Shown: positions 48,554-60,439, counted from the first letter of the stretch. The stretch: DNA of 64,000 nucleotides from Lysobacter silvisoli (GCF_003382365.1 NZ_QTSU01000002.1:1-64000), one strand, 5' to 3'. The notes: generated by a model from the sequence alone, not told the origin. A program made the numbers and translations.

Positions 48554-49812
48554 GCGCGCGCTCCGCGGCAGAGCGCCGGCACGTCGCCGCGATACCCCAT
48601 GGCGCCGCCCACCAGCCAGGCCTGCGCCGAGGGCAGGCGGTCGGCCGCGAACAGGCCCAGGCTGCGCAGCGGCCGCAGCAGCGGCGATTCGTTCGAAGTC
48701 ACCCGCGCCAGGCCGTCGGAGAAGGCGATGGTGCGCTCGCGGTCTTGCGCACGGCGACGCTGGTAATCGGCCAGCAGGCCGGCGCCGCCGCAATCGGCCG
48801 CGGCATCGTCGGCGCGCGCGGCGGCGATCAGTTCGGCCAGGGTCAAGGCGTCGCGCAGGCCCAGGTTGAAACCCTGCGCGCCGATCGGATGGATGGTCTG
48901 CGCGGCATTGCCGACCAGCACCGCGCGCGCGGCGGTGCAGCGCTGCGCGAGCACGCGCTGGGCCGGATAGGCGCTGCGGGCGCCGCAGGCCAGGAAGCGT
49001 CCCGCGCGCCAGCCGAAGGCGTCCTGCGCATGCGCCAGGAACGCCGCTTCGTCCATCGCAGAGACGGCGTCGGCGCGCTCGCGCAGCACGCCGTGGACCA
49101 GACCGTAATGGCCGTCGCCGCGCGGCAGCAGCGCGGTCGGGCCGCCTTCGTCCAGGCGTTCGTAGGCGGTGCCGTCGGGTGCGCGCTCGGCGCGCAGCCG
49201 GGTCACGAACAGGGTCTGGCCGTAATCGTGTTCGTCGGCGGCGATGCCCAGCGCCTCGCGCACGCCGCTGCGGGTACCGTCGGCGGCCACCAGCAGGCGC
49301 GCGCGCAGCACGCGCTCGCCGCCGGCATCGGCCACCCGGATCGCACGCGCGCCGTCGTCGTCCTCGGCCAGGCCGACGAAACGCACCGGCCGGTAGCGCA
49401 GCAGCTGCGGCAGCTCGGCCAGGCGCGCTTCCAGGGCGTCGCCGAAATCGCGCGCCACCACCACCCGGCCGAATTCGTCGCGGCCGTAGCGCTGCGCGTC
49501 CAGCAGGCTGCGGCCGAAGTCGCCACGGCGGCTGATGTGGATGCGGCGGATCGCCCCGGCCGGCGCGCGCAGCTTCTGCAGCACGCCCAGGGCGCCGAGC
49601 GCGTTGACCGTGGCCTCGGCGAAGCTGAGGTTGCGCTCGTCGAACACCGCCGGCAGCGCGCCGGGCGGCGCGGCCTCGACCAGGCCCACCTGCAGGCCCT
49701 GGCCCTGCAGGGCGATCGCCAGGCTGGCGCCGACCAGGCCGCCGCCGACGATCAGCACGTCGTGCAGGATCTGCGCGGGGTCGCCGGCGGGTGCGGAAGC
49801 ATCGTGATTCAT
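48550..49812 (-). CDS. ubiH: 2-octaprenyl-6-methoxyphenol hydroxylase
   Basis: The 420-residue protein has VGGGLVGASLAIAL near residue 22-35, ADGTRSGVREAL and GNAAQTIHPIGAQGFNLGLRD, the FAD-binding motifs of the UbiH group. The substitution of GN for GD before the His-Pro motif is the usual UbiH form. It hydroxylates the ubiquinone precursor ring at the membrane. The partner hydroxylase follows by overlap. Its promoter region is shared with the divergent btuM-like gene. Confidence 0.92.
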   Translation of the reverse strand: MNHDASAPAGDPAQILHDVLIVGGGLVGASLAIALQGQGLQVGLVEAAPPGALPAVFDERNLSFAEATVNALGALGVLQKLRAPAGAIRRIHISRRGDFGRSLLDAQRYGRDEFGRVVVARDFGDALEARLAELPQLLRYRPVRFVGLAEDDDGARAIRVADAGGERVLRARLLVAADGTRSGVREALGIAADEHDYGQTLFVTRLRAERAPDGTAYERLDEGGPTALLPRGDGHYGLVHGVLRERADAVSAMDEAAFLAHAQDAFGWRAGRFLACGARSAYPAQRVLAQRCTAARAVLVGNAAQTIHPIGAQGFNLGLRDALTLAELIAAARADDAAADCGGAGLLADYQRRRAQDRERTIAFSDGLARVTSNESPLLRPLRSLGLFAADRLPSAQAWLVGGAMGYRGDVPALCRGARA

Positions 49813-49965
49813 GCGTTCATGATACGGCGGCCAGCGCTACGAGGGCGTTTCCAGGCCACCGATCCGGCGCCGGAATCGAGCCCCGGGCCACGAATCGGGC
49901 GTTTTGCCCGCAGGTTCCTTAGAATGTGCGGATCGACGCGCCAGCCCGGCGTCCGGAGCCCCGCC

Positions 49966-50550
49966 ATGAAGCCCAACACCCAACGCAGTCTGATCCTCGC
50001 CCTGCTCGCCGCGCTGATGCTGGCCACGCGCGTGAACCATTGGGCGCCGATCCCGGATGCGTCCTGGGCGGTGTTCTTCCTCGGCGGCTTCTACCTGCGC
50101 GGCTGGACGCGCTGGGCCTTCCCGCTGCTGATGGCGCTGGCGGTGGCCGTGGACTACGCCGTGATTACCCGCCAGGGCCTGAGCTTCTGGCAGCACTACT
50201 GCGTGTCGGCCGCTTACTGGTTCCTGGTGCCGGCCTATTTCGCCATGTGGGCCGGCGGCCTGTGGGTCGCGCGCGGCTACAGCCGCCGCTGGAACGACCT
50301 GGGCCGCGCGGTGGTCGCGCTGCTCGCCTCGGTGCTGATCTGCCAGCTGCTGAGCCAGGGCAGCTTCTACTGGCTGTCGGACTCGGTCGCCAACAAGACC
50401 GTGGCCGGCTGGGCCGCCAACTACGCCCAGTGGCTGCTGCCTTACCTGCAGACCGCCGCCACCTACGTCGGCCTGGCCGCGCTCGCGCATGCGATCGCGG
50501 TGGCCGCGAGCAAGAGCGGCGCCGACGTCCGCGACGTCTCCAAGCGCTAA
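49966..50550 (+). CDS. btuM: BtuM-like solitary cobalamin transporter
   Basis: The 194-residue protein has about six hydrophobic helices. Near the N terminus it reads TRVNHWAPIPDASWAVFFLGGFYL, seen in two parts, and then YCVSAAYWFLVPAYFAMWAGG with Cys79. This matches my recollection of the BtuM family, S-component-like B12 importers in Proteobacteria in which one cysteine (Cys80 in the Thiobacillus protein) binds cobalt. The next gene, 19 bases away, is a cobalamin adenosyltransferase, which strongly supports the role. No B12 riboswitch motif was found upstream. Confidence 0.78.
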   Translation: MKPNTQRSLILALLAALMLATRVNHWAPIPDASWAVFFLGGFYLRGWTRWAFPLLMALAVAVDYAVITRQGLSFWQHYCVSAAYWFLVPAYFAMWAGGLWVARGYSRRWNDLGRAVVALLASVLICQLLSQGSFYWLSDSVANKTVAGWAANYAQWLLPYLQTAATYVGLAALAHAIAVAASKSGADVRDVSKR

Positions 50551-50569
50551 GCGCACGCCGCGCGACGCG

Positions 50570-51124
50570 ATGGGCAACCGCCTCTCCAAGATCTACACCC
50601 GCACCGGCGACGACGGCAGCACCGGCCTGGGCGACGGCAGCCGCGTGGCCAAGGACTCGGCGCGCGTCGACGCCTACGGCACGGTGGACGAAGCCAATTC
50701 CTGCATCGGCCTGATCCTGGCCAGCGAATTGCCGCAGGCCGTGCGCGACCAGCTGGTCGCGATCCAGCACCAGATGTTCGACCTGGGCGGCGAGCTGTGC
50801 ATCCCCGGCCACGCCGCCATCTTCGACGCCGACATCGACCGCCTGGAGCAGTGGCTGGACGGCCACAACGACGACCTGCCGGCGCTGAAGGATTTCATCC
50901 TGCCCGGTGGCGGCGAAGCCGCCGCGCGCTGCCACATCGCCCGCACCGTGGTCCGCCGCGCCGAGCGCGAGACGGTGGCGCTGTCGCGCATCGAAACCGT
51001 GCGGCCCGAAGCCGTGCGTTATCTCAACCGCCTCTCCGACCTGCTGTTCGTGCTGGCCCGCGTGCTCGCCCGCGCCAGCGGACACGGCGAGGTGCTGTGG
51101 AACCACGAGCGCCGCAAGGGCTAG
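50570..51124 (+). CDS. Cob(I)alamin adenosyltransferase, PduO type
   Basis: The 184-residue protein begins with the ATP-binding motif IYTRTGDDGSTGL and continues with YGTVDEANSCIGL, FILPGGGEAAARCHIARTVVRRAER (seen in parts) and LNRLSDLLFVLAR. It converts cob(I)alamin to adenosylcobalamin. It follows the BtuM-like transporter and the pair forms an import-and-activate unit for B12. Confidence 0.95.
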   Translation: MGNRLSKIYTRTGDDGSTGLGDGSRVAKDSARVDAYGTVDEANSCIGLILASELPQAVRDQLVAIQHQMFDLGGELCIPGHAAIFDADIDRLEQWLDGHNDDLPALKDFILPGGGEAAARCHIARTVVRRAERETVALSRIETVRPEAVRYLNRLSDLLFVLARVLARASGHGEVLWNHERRKG

Positions 51125-51126
51125 CC

Positions 51127-52035
51127 GTGCGCGTCTACACGCATCCGGCCTGCACGCGCCACGACCCGGGTCCGGGCCATGCCGAGCGGCCGCTGCGCCT
51201 GGTGGCGGTGACCGAGGCCCTGCGCGAGGCCTACACCGGCCTGGAATGGTTCGAGGCGCCCAGCGCCAGCCGCGGCCAGCTGCTGCGCGCCCACGACGAC
51301 GCCCTGCTTGCCCTGGTGCTGGACACCGCGGTCGACGGCCCCATGCACCTGGACCCCGACACCGTGCTCGCGCCCGGCTCGGCCGAGGCCGCGCTGCGCG
51401 CCGCCGGCGCCGGCGTGGCCGCGGTGGACGCGGTGCTCAAGGGCGAAGACCGGCGCGCGTTCTGCGCGGTGCGCCCGCCCGGCCACCACGCCACCGGCTC
51501 GGTGGCCATGGGCTTCTGCCTGTTCAACAACATCGCCGTGGCCGCCGCCCACGCCTGCGACAAGCACGGCCTGGCGCGGGTGGCGGTGATCGATTTCGAC
51601 GTGCACCACGGCAACGGCACCCAGGCGATCTTCGACACCGACCCGCGGGTGATGTACGTCAGCTCGCACCAGATGCCGCTGTACCCCGACACCGGCTACG
51701 CCGACGAGCGCGGCGTGGGCAACATCGTCAACGCGCCGCTGCCGCCGGGCGCGGGCAGCGAGACCTTCCGCAAGGTCTGGCGCGAGCGCCTGCTGCCGGC
51801 CATCGACTCCTTCCGCCCGCAGCTGGTGCTGATCTCGGCCGGCTTCGACGCCCACCGCCGCGACCCGCTGGCGCAGCTGGAACTGGACGGCGACGACTAC
51901 CGCTGGATCACCGCCGAACTGGTCGCCATCGCCGACAAGCACGCCCAGGGGCGGGTGGTGTCGATGCTGGAAGGCGGCTACGACCTGGCCGCGCTGCGCG
52001 AATGCGCGGTCGCGCACGTGGGCGCCCTGCTGTAG
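51127..52035 (+). CDS. Histone deacetylase-like amidohydrolase
   Basis: The 302-residue protein starts at a GTG two bases after the previous stop. The class II HDAC-like motifs are present: RPPGHHA (active-site His pair), DFDVHHGNGT (zinc Asp and His) and AGFDAH (zinc Asp). Bacterial members hydrolyse acetylated polyamines, acetyl-lysine or other amides. The link to B12 genes may be only transcriptional. Confidence 0.93.
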   Translation: MRVYTHPACTRHDPGPGHAERPLRLVAVTEALREAYTGLEWFEAPSASRGQLLRAHDDALLALVLDTAVDGPMHLDPDTVLAPGSAEAALRAAGAGVAAVDAVLKGEDRRAFCAVRPPGHHATGSVAMGFCLFNNIAVAAAHACDKHGLARVAVIDFDVHHGNGTQAIFDTDPRVMYVSSHQMPLYPDTGYADERGVGNIVNAPLPPGAGSETFRKVWRERLLPAIDSFRPQLVLISAGFDAHRRDPLAQLELDGDDYRWITAELVAIADKHAQGRVVSMLEGGYDLAALRECAVAHVGALL

Positions 52036-52144
52036 GACGCGATCGTCGCGGTAGGATGCGGCGACAACCGCATCGCCGCGAATGCCCGGCAATCGGGATC
52101 GTGCGGTCGCGCCCCGCCTCTGTCGCCACTACAAGGACCGTCCC

Positions 52145-54097
<1,953 letters not shown>

Positions 54098-54117
54098 TCC
54101 ACAGGCGAGCGATGCCC

Positions 54118-54146
54118 CAGCGCCCGGCCGCAGCGGCCGGGCGCTG
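54118..54146 (+). terminator. Hairpin terminator after S9 peptidase gene
   Basis: A perfect 14-bp stem (CAGCGCCCGGCCGC with its complement) around one base is followed by TCGTTTCGG. It lies 20 bases past the stop codon. The T tract is modest, but the stem is very stable. Confidence 0.8.
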
Positions 54147-54289
54147 TCGTTTCGGGCCGCGCAGGCCTTCCGGGCGCGCGGGCGCGAGCGCGCAAGATGA
54201 ACAAGGCGGGCCCGCGGACCGCTTTCGCGTTGCCCGTCCGCGGGGGATGGGGCAAGCTAACGGCCGATTTTCTGCCCTCGGATGGCCGC

Positions 54290-56797
54290 GTGCGCAAACC
54301 CCTACGCCTGCTCCCGTTGTCGCTGTGCATCGCCATCGCGCTGCCCGCCCAGGCCGCCGGCGAGGACGACGAGAACTGGGGCCTGTGCCCCATCGAGGAC
54401 GTGGTGCCGGCCTTCACCGACGCGCCCACGCCCACCGGCACCGCCGACCAGCGCACCGCGGCGCCCACCGACATCGACGGCGGCACCCTGGAACGCGCCG
54501 GCACCGACGAGAACATCGTGGTCCAGGACAACGTGCGCCTGAGCCGCGGCGACCAGTTCCTGGGCACCGACAAGCTTTCCTACAACGAAGGCAGCGGCAA
54601 GTACACCGCCGAGGGCAACGTGCGCTACCAGGACGGCGGCATGCGCATGACCGCGCAGCGCGCCTCCGGCGACCAGAACGCCGACACCCACCGCATCGAG
54701 GACGTGCAGTACCAGCTCACCCAGCGTCGCGGCAACGGCGGCGCCGAACGCATCGACCTGGCCGGCGCCCGGGGCAAGCTGGTGGGCTCCACCTATTCCA
54801 CCTGCCCGCCCAAGCAGCGCGTCTGGGAACTGCGCGCGCGCCAGATCGACCTGAACACCGACGAAGGCATGGGCGTGGCCCACAACGCCACCCTGCACAT
54901 CGGCAAGGTGCCGGTGCTGTACGTGCCCTGGTTCAAGTTCCCGATCGACGACCGCCGCCGCACCGGCCTGCTGTACCCGGCCATTTCCATGTCGGGCAAG
55001 AACGGCTTCGACTACAAGCAGCCGATCTACCTGAACCTGGCGCCGAACTACGACGCCACCCTGTACCCGCGCATCATGGCCAAGCGCGGCGGCGCGTTCG
55101 GCGGCGAGTTCCGCTGGCTGTACCCGGAGGGCAAGGGCGAGCTGTACGCCAACTTCATGCCCAGCGACAACCTGCCCGGCGACCGGCCCTCGCGCTATTT
55201 CGACTACGCCAACGTGCCGCTGCGCCCGGAAGAACTGCCCGACAAGAACCGCGGCCAGTTCTCGCTCAAGGCCAGCCACAGCCTGGACGCCAACTGGTAC
55301 GCCGCCACCAACCTGGCCTGGGTCAGCGACAAGTACTACCTGCAGGACTTCAGCAACAGCCTGTACGGCGTGTCGGCCTATTCGATCCGCAGCGACATCG
55401 GCCTGTACGGCCGCGGCCGCCACTGGGAGGCCTCGGTGATGGCCGACCGCTACCAACTGGCCGACTACACCCTGACCGAACGCAGCCTGCCCTACGACCG
55501 CCTGCCGCGCGCGACCTTCCGCTGGGCGCAGCCGTTCGGCAACTGGTTCGAGGCCGGCGTGGACTCGGAGCTGGTGCGCTTCCAGCACGCCGACGAGATC
55601 CTGCGTTTCGCCCAATCCGACGGCAAGCGCGTCTCGCGCGACGTGGCCATGCCCGGCGGCAGCCGCTTCGACGTAAAGCCCTACATCTCGTTGCCCCTGG
55701 AAGGCGCGAGCTGGTTCATCCGGCCCAAGCTGGCCTGGCGCTACACCGCTTACGAGCTGGAAACCTCCAAGGCGCGCGAGCTGGCGACCGTCAACGCCCA
55801 GGCCTACGCCGCCCAGCAGGGCATCCCCTACACCCCGGCCCTGGACGCGCGGTTCTACGACAAGTCGCCCAACCGCAGCCTGCCGATCACCTCGGTTGAC
55901 GCCGGCCTGTACTTCGACCGAGACACCACCATCGGCGGCGACCGCTACCTGCACACCCTGGAGCCGCGCGTGTTCTACCTGCGCGCGCCCTACCGCGACC
56001 AGAGCGCGCTGCCGATCTTCGACACCGACCCCATGACCTTCTCCTGGGGCCAGCTGTTCCGCGACAACCGCTACACCGGCGCCGACCGCCAAGCCGACGC
56101 CAACCAGCTGACCGTGGCCCTGACCTCGCGCCTGATCAGCGAGGACGACGGCCGCGAACGCCTGTCGGCCAGCATCGGCCAGATCCAGTACTTCGACGAC
56201 AGCCGGGTGACCGTGCCGGGCGAAAGCCCGATCGAACAGGGCAAGTCGGCCTGGGTCGCCGACGTCAGCGTTTCGCCCAACGACCGCTGGACCATCAACG
56301 GCACCTACCAGTACAACCCCAAGTTCCGCGGCCAGGACCTGGCCAGCATCCGCGCGCGCTACCTGTTCGGCGACGCCGGCATCGTCAACCTGGCCTACCG
56401 CTACCGCCGCAATCCGGTGGACCGCAAGAAGGACCTGCTGGAGCAGGCCGACCTGTCGTTCCTGTACCCGATCAACGAGAACTGGAGCGTGGTCGGCCGC
56501 TACTACTACTCGCTGCTGGACAAGAAGGCGCTGGAACAGATCGCCGGCGTGCAGTGGGAAAGCTGCTGTCTGGCCGTGCGCGTGGTGGCGCGCCGCTACC
56601 TGCGCGACCGCACCGGCGATCTCAATAATTCGCTTCAGGTGGAGTTCGAGCTCAAGGGCCTAGGCTCCGCCGGACAGAACACGGAGCGGGTCTTGCGCCG
56701 TGCTATCCTCGGCTACGATCGCGACGATCTCTATCTGGTCCCGCCCTCGTCCGTGACCCGCGGCCAGACCGATCCCACCCCCGACCCGACCCTATGA
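54290..56797 (+). CDS. lptD: LPS-assembly outer membrane protein LptD
   Basis: The 835-residue protein (from the GTG at 54290, where the signal peptide begins; an ATG at 54197 is possible) has an OstA/LptA-like N-terminal domain and a C-terminal beta-barrel. Four cysteines fit the conserved inter-domain disulfide system: one in GLCPIED, one in YSTCPPKQ, and the pair in ESCCLAV near the C terminus. LptD with LptE inserts LPS at the cell surface. It overlaps surA by four bases; SurA is the chaperone that helps fold it. Confidence 0.96.
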   Translation: MRKPLRLLPLSLCIAIALPAQAAGEDDENWGLCPIEDVVPAFTDAPTPTGTADQRTAAPTDIDGGTLERAGTDENIVVQDNVRLSRGDQFLGTDKLSYNEGSGKYTAEGNVRYQDGGMRMTAQRASGDQNADTHRIEDVQYQLTQRRGNGGAERIDLAGARGKLVGSTYSTCPPKQRVWELRARQIDLNTDEGMGVAHNATLHIGKVPVLYVPWFKFPIDDRRRTGLLYPAISMSGKNGFDYKQPIYLNLAPNYDATLYPRIMAKRGGAFGGEFRWLYPEGKGELYANFMPSDNLPGDRPSRYFDYANVPLRPEELPDKNRGQFSLKASHSLDANWYAATNLAWVSDKYYLQDFSNSLYGVSAYSIRSDIGLYGRGRHWEASVMADRYQLADYTLTERSLPYDRLPRATFRWAQPFGNWFEAGVDSELVRFQHADEILRFAQSDGKRVSRDVAMPGGSRFDVKPYISLPLEGASWFIRPKLAWRYTAYELETSKARELATVNAQAYAAQQGIPYTPALDARFYDKSPNRSLPITSVDAGLYFDRDTTIGGDRYLHTLEPRVFYLRAPYRDQSALPIFDTDPMTFSWGQLFRDNRYTGADRQADANQLTVALTSRLISEDDGRERLSASIGQIQYFDDSRVTVPGESPIEQGKSAWVADVSVSPNDRWTINGTYQYNPKFRGQDLASIRARYLFGDAGIVNLAYRYRRNPVDRKKDLLEQADLSFLYPINENWSVVGRYYYSLLDKKALEQIAGVQWESCCLAVRVVARRYLRDRTGDLNNSLQVEFELKGLGSAGQNTERVLRRAILGYDRDDLYLVPPSSVTRGQTDPTPDPTL

Positions 56798-58152
56798 AGA
56801 AACTATTCGCGTGTGTCCTGGCCGCTGGCCTGTCCAGCGGGCTGTTGCTGCCTGTCGGCGCGGCGTCCGCCCAGGAAGTTCAGCCGATCGACCGCATCGC
56901 CGCGGTGGTGGACGAGAACGTGGTCCTGAAGACCGAGCTGGACCGTGCCGTGGCCAACATCCTGGCCCAGTACGCCGGCCGCGAAAACCAGCTGCCGCCG
57001 CGCGACGTGCTCGAGCGCCAGGTGCTGGAGCGCCTGATCCTGTTGAAGATCCAGGTCGCCTACGCCCAGGGTTCGGGCATCCGGGTCACCGACCAGGAAA
57101 TCGACCAGGCCATCGGCAACATCGCCCAGCAGAACCGCATCAGCGTCGAGCAGCTGCGCCAGCAGCTGGCCCGCGACGGCGGCACCTACGCCGACTTCCG
57201 CACCTCGATCCGCGACGAACTGCTGACCCAGCGCCTGCGCCAGCGTTTCGCCCAGACCCGGGTCGCGGTCAGCGACGCCGAAATCGACGCCGCCTTGGCC
57301 GCCCAGGCCAACTCCGGCACCCAGTACCACCTGGCCCACATCCTGGTCGGCCTGCCCGAAGGCGCCACCGCCGAGCAGATCGCCACCGCGCAGAAGAAGA
57401 TCGAGGGCGTGAAGGCCCTGATCGACAAGGGCGAGATGGACTTCGCTGCCGCCGCGGTGCGCTACTCCGACAGCCCCAACGCCCTGGAAGGCGGCGACCT
57501 GGGCTGGCGCAGCCTGGACGAAATCCCCAACGCCTTCGCCGACCTCATGCGCGGCATGAGCGCCGGCCAGGTGACCGCGCCGATCCGCGGCCCCAGCGGC
57601 TTCCAGCTGCTGAAGCTGGTGGAAACCCGCGACGCCTCGCAGGCCGCGCCGAGCATGGTCACCCAGTACAAGGCCCGCCACATCCTGATCCGCACCAGCG
57701 ACACGGTGACCGACGCCCAGGCCAAGGCCAAGGCCGACACCCTGCGCGCGCGCCTGGCCGGCGGCGCCGACTTCGCCGAGGTGGTCAAGGAAAGCGAAGA
57801 CCTGAACTCGCGCGGCAAGGGCGGCGACCTGGGCTGGTTCACCCAGGACGAGTTCGGCCCCGAATTCGGCGGCGCGGTCGCCGCGCTGCAGGACAACCAG
57901 ATCTCGCAGCCGATCCGCACCCCGGCCGGCTGGCACATCGTCGAGCGCACCGGCAGCCGCCAGACCGACGTGGGCGACCGCAACCGCCGCGCCCAGGTCC
58001 AGGAGACCATCGGCCGGCGCAAGCTCGAGGAAGAGTGGAACCGCTTCCTGCGCGAGCAGCGCGGCGAAGCCTTCGTCGACGTGCGCATCGGCAAGGCCGC
58101 GGCCGCCGACGCTCCCGCCGCACCCGCCACCCCCGCTCCCAGCGGCGGCTGA
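56794..58152 (+). CDS. surA: Periplasmic chaperone and peptidylprolyl isomerase SurA
   Basis: The 452-residue precursor has a signal peptide (to about residue 26), a SurA N-terminal chaperone domain (about 28-165) and two parvulin domains (about 177-275, from YHLAHILVG, and 292-390, from KARHILIRT). A short Ala/Pro tail ends it. It escorts outer membrane proteins such as LptD. It overlaps lptD and is followed after one base by pdxA. Confidence 0.97.
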   Translation: MKKLFACVLAAGLSSGLLLPVGAASAQEVQPIDRIAAVVDENVVLKTELDRAVANILAQYAGRENQLPPRDVLERQVLERLILLKIQVAYAQGSGIRVTDQEIDQAIGNIAQQNRISVEQLRQQLARDGGTYADFRTSIRDELLTQRLRQRFAQTRVAVSDAEIDAALAAQANSGTQYHLAHILVGLPEGATAEQIATAQKKIEGVKALIDKGEMDFAAAAVRYSDSPNALEGGDLGWRSLDEIPNAFADLMRGMSAGQVTAPIRGPSGFQLLKLVETRDASQAAPSMVTQYKARHILIRTSDTVTDAQAKAKADTLRARLAGGADFAEVVKESEDLNSRGKGGDLGWFTQDEFGPEFGGAVAALQDNQISQPIRTPAGWHIVERTGSRQTDVGDRNRRAQVQETIGRRKLEEEWNRFLREQRGEAFVDVRIGKAAAADAPAAPATPAPSGG

Positions 58153-58153
58153 G

Positions 58154-59143
58154 GTGACCCCGCCCCGGCTCGCGCTGGTGCCGGGCGAGCCGGCCGGCGT
58201 CGGGCCGGAGCTGTGCCTGCGGCTGATCCAGCGGCCGCGCGATTACGCCCTGACCGCCTACGCCGACCCGCGCAGCCTGCAGGCCGCGGCCCAGGCCCTG
58301 AACCTGCCGCTGAAGCTGCTGCCGCCGGACCAGCCGGCGCTGCGGCCGGGCGAGCTGTCGCTGGTCGAAGTGACCCAGGCCAGCGTCCCCGACTGGGGCC
58401 AGCCCGACCCCGCCAACGCCGCGGCCGTGATCGGCGCCCTGCGCCAGGCCGCCCAAGCCTGCCTGGACGGCGAACTGGAAGGCCTGGTCACCGGCCCCGT
58501 GCACAAGGCCGCGATCAACGCCGGCGGCATCCCCTACACCGGCACCACCGAACTGCTGGCCCAGCAGGCCGGCTGCGAGGTGGTGATGATGCTGGCCAAC
58601 GACATCGTGCGCGTGGCCCTGGCCACCACCCACCTGCCGCTGCGCGCGGTCGCCGACGCGATCGCGCCCGAGCCGCTGGCGCGCACCCTGGGCATCGTCG
58701 CCGCGGCCCTGCGCGCCGACTTCGGCGTGGCCGAGCCGGCCATCGCCGTGCTCGGCCTGAACCCGCACGCCGGCGAGTCCGGCCACCTGGGGCGCGAGGA
58801 GATCGAGGTCATCGAACCGGTGCTGGCCGCGCTGCGCGCCCAGGGCCTGAACCTGATCGGCCCGCTGCCCGCCGACACCGCCTTCCTGCCGGCCAAGCTG
58901 CGCGGCTACGACGCGGTGCTGGCCATGTACCACGACCAGGGCCTGCCCGTGCTCAAATACAGCGGTTTCGAGCGCGCGGTGAACCTGACCCTGGGCCTGC
59001 CCTACCCACGCGTGGCCGTGGACCACGGCACCGCCCTGGACCTGGCCGGCAGCGGCCGCGCCGACCCGTCCAGCCTGATCGCCGCAGCCGACACCTGCGC
59101 CCGCATCGCCCGCAACCGCCGCCCGCAGGGAGCACCGCCATGA
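58154..59143 (+). CDS. pdxA: 4-hydroxythreonine-4-phosphate dehydrogenase
   Basis: Beginning at a GTG one base after the surA stop, the 329-residue enzyme has GEPAGVGPEL near the N terminus, GLVTGPVHKAAIN, and the metal-binding MYHDQGLPVLKY. It works in the DXP-dependent pyridoxal phosphate pathway. Its stop overlaps rsmA. Confidence 0.97.
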   Translation: MTPPRLALVPGEPAGVGPELCLRLIQRPRDYALTAYADPRSLQAAAQALNLPLKLLPPDQPALRPGELSLVEVTQASVPDWGQPDPANAAAVIGALRQAAQACLDGELEGLVTGPVHKAAINAGGIPYTGTTELLAQQAGCEVVMMLANDIVRVALATTHLPLRAVADAIAPEPLARTLGIVAAALRADFGVAEPAIAVLGLNPHAGESGHLGREEIEVIEPVLAALRAQGLNLIGPLPADTAFLPAKLRGYDAVLAMYHDQGLPVLKYSGFERAVNLTLGLPYPRVAVDHGTALDLAGSGRADPSSLIAAADTCARIARNRRPQGAPP

Positions 59144-59967
59144 CCGGCACGGCCAAGGCCCACGCCAAAGGTTTCACCGCCGAGGCCAAGAAGCACCTCG
59201 GTCAGCACTTCCTGCACGACCGCGGCATCATCGCCATGATCGTGCAGGCGGTGGATCCGCAGCCCGGCGACCGCCTGGTCGAGATCGGCCCCGGCCAGGG
59301 CGCGATCACCTTCCCGCTGCTGGACCGCCACGGCGAGCTGACCGTGATCGAGTTCGACCGCGACCTGATCTTCCCGCTGACCGAGGGCGCGCGCGCCCAT
59401 GGCACCCTGGAAGTGATCCACCGCGACGTGCTGACCGTGGATTTCGGCGCCCTGGCGCATAACGGCGGGCCGATCCGCCTGGTCGGCAACCTGCCCTACA
59501 ACCTGTCCTCGCCGATCCTGTTCCATGCCCTGGAACACGCGCCGGCGATCGTGGACATGCACTTCATGCTGCAGAAGGAGGTGGTGGACCGCATGGCCGC
59601 CGGCCCCGGCAGCAAGGTCTACGGCCGGCTCGGGGTGATGCTGCAGGCCTATTGCCAGGTCACCGCGCTGTTCGATGTGCCGCCGGCCGCGTTCCGGCCG
59701 CCGCCGAAGGTGGATTCGGCCGTGGTCCGGCTGGTGCCGCGCGCGCCCGAATCCATCGGCATCGACGATCACCCGCGCTTCGCCCGCGTGGTCCGCGACG
59801 CCTTCGGCCAGCGCCGCAAGACCCTGCGCAACGCCCTGTCGCAGCTGTGCGACGCGGCCGCGATCGAGGCTGCGGGCCTGCGCCCGGACGCGCGCGCCGA
59901 GCAGATCGAGGTGGCGGATTTCGTGCGCCTGGCCAACTCGCTGAAGCAGCTCCCGCCCGAAGCCTGA
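59140..59967 (+). CDS. rsmA: 16S rRNA dimethyladenosine methyltransferase
   Basis: The 275-residue protein has the SAM site VEIGPGQGAITFPL (about 46-59) and the catalytic NLPYNLSSPI. It dimethylates the two adenines in the last helix of 16S rRNA. The start overlaps pdxA in ATGA. Confidence 0.97.
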   Translation: MTGTAKAHAKGFTAEAKKHLGQHFLHDRGIIAMIVQAVDPQPGDRLVEIGPGQGAITFPLLDRHGELTVIEFDRDLIFPLTEGARAHGTLEVIHRDVLTVDFGALAHNGGPIRLVGNLPYNLSSPILFHALEHAPAIVDMHFMLQKEVVDRMAAGPGSKVYGRLGVMLQAYCQVTALFDVPPAAFRPPPKVDSAVVRLVPRAPESIGIDDHPRFARVVRDAFGQRRKTLRNALSQLCDAAAIEAAGLRPDARAEQIEVADFVRLANSLKQLPPEA

Positions 59968-60036
59968 GCGCCGCCGCGCACCTGTGGCGGTTGCGCTCAT
60001 TCCCGCTTCATGCCCGCATTGCTTACACTGCCGGGC

Positions 60037-60420
60037 ATGGAACACCGCCACGACTACGCCATCGACATCGCCGTCGCCACCCGCTACCTCGACGACCAGT
60101 CCGAGCCGGGCCGCGACCGCTATGTGTTCGCCTACACCATCAGCATCCGCAACGCCGGGCGCGTGCCCGCGCGCCTGCTCTCGCGCCACTGGGTCATCAC
60201 CGACGCCAACGGCAAGGTGCAGGAGATCGAGGGCGAAGGCGTGGTCGGCGAGCAGCCCTGGCTGCGCCCGGGCGAGGACTTCGAATACACCTCCGGTGCG
60301 GTGCTGGAAACCAGCCTGGGCACCATGGAGGGCAGCTACGCGATGGTCGCCGACGACGGCACCCGCTTCGAGGCGCCCATTCCGGCCTTCACCCTGACCG
60401 TGCCGCGCACTTTGCACTGA
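60037..60420 (+). CDS. apaG: ApaG domain protein
   Basis: The 127-residue protein starts [11 protein letters not shown] at 60037; an ATG 27 bases earlier would add nine residues. The ApaG fold shows as [26 protein letters not shown] and [15 protein letters not shown], seen in parts, a fibronectin III-like beta sandwich. Function is poorly known. It sits between rsmA and apaH as in E. coli. Confidence 0.95.
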   Translation: MEHRHDYAIDIAVATRYLDDQSEPGRDRYVFAYTISIRNAGRVPARLLSRHWVITDANGKVQEIEGEGVVGEQPWLRPGEDFEYTSGAVLETSLGTMEGSYAMVADDGTRFEAPIPAFTLTVPRTLH

Positions 60421-60439
60421 CGGCAGGGAAGATCAGGAC

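Noticed and set aside
49813-49965. Possible cobalamin riboswitch before the btuM-like gene
   Set aside because: No B12-box-like text or typical fold was found, and the 153-base gap is too short for a full riboswitch plus promoter.
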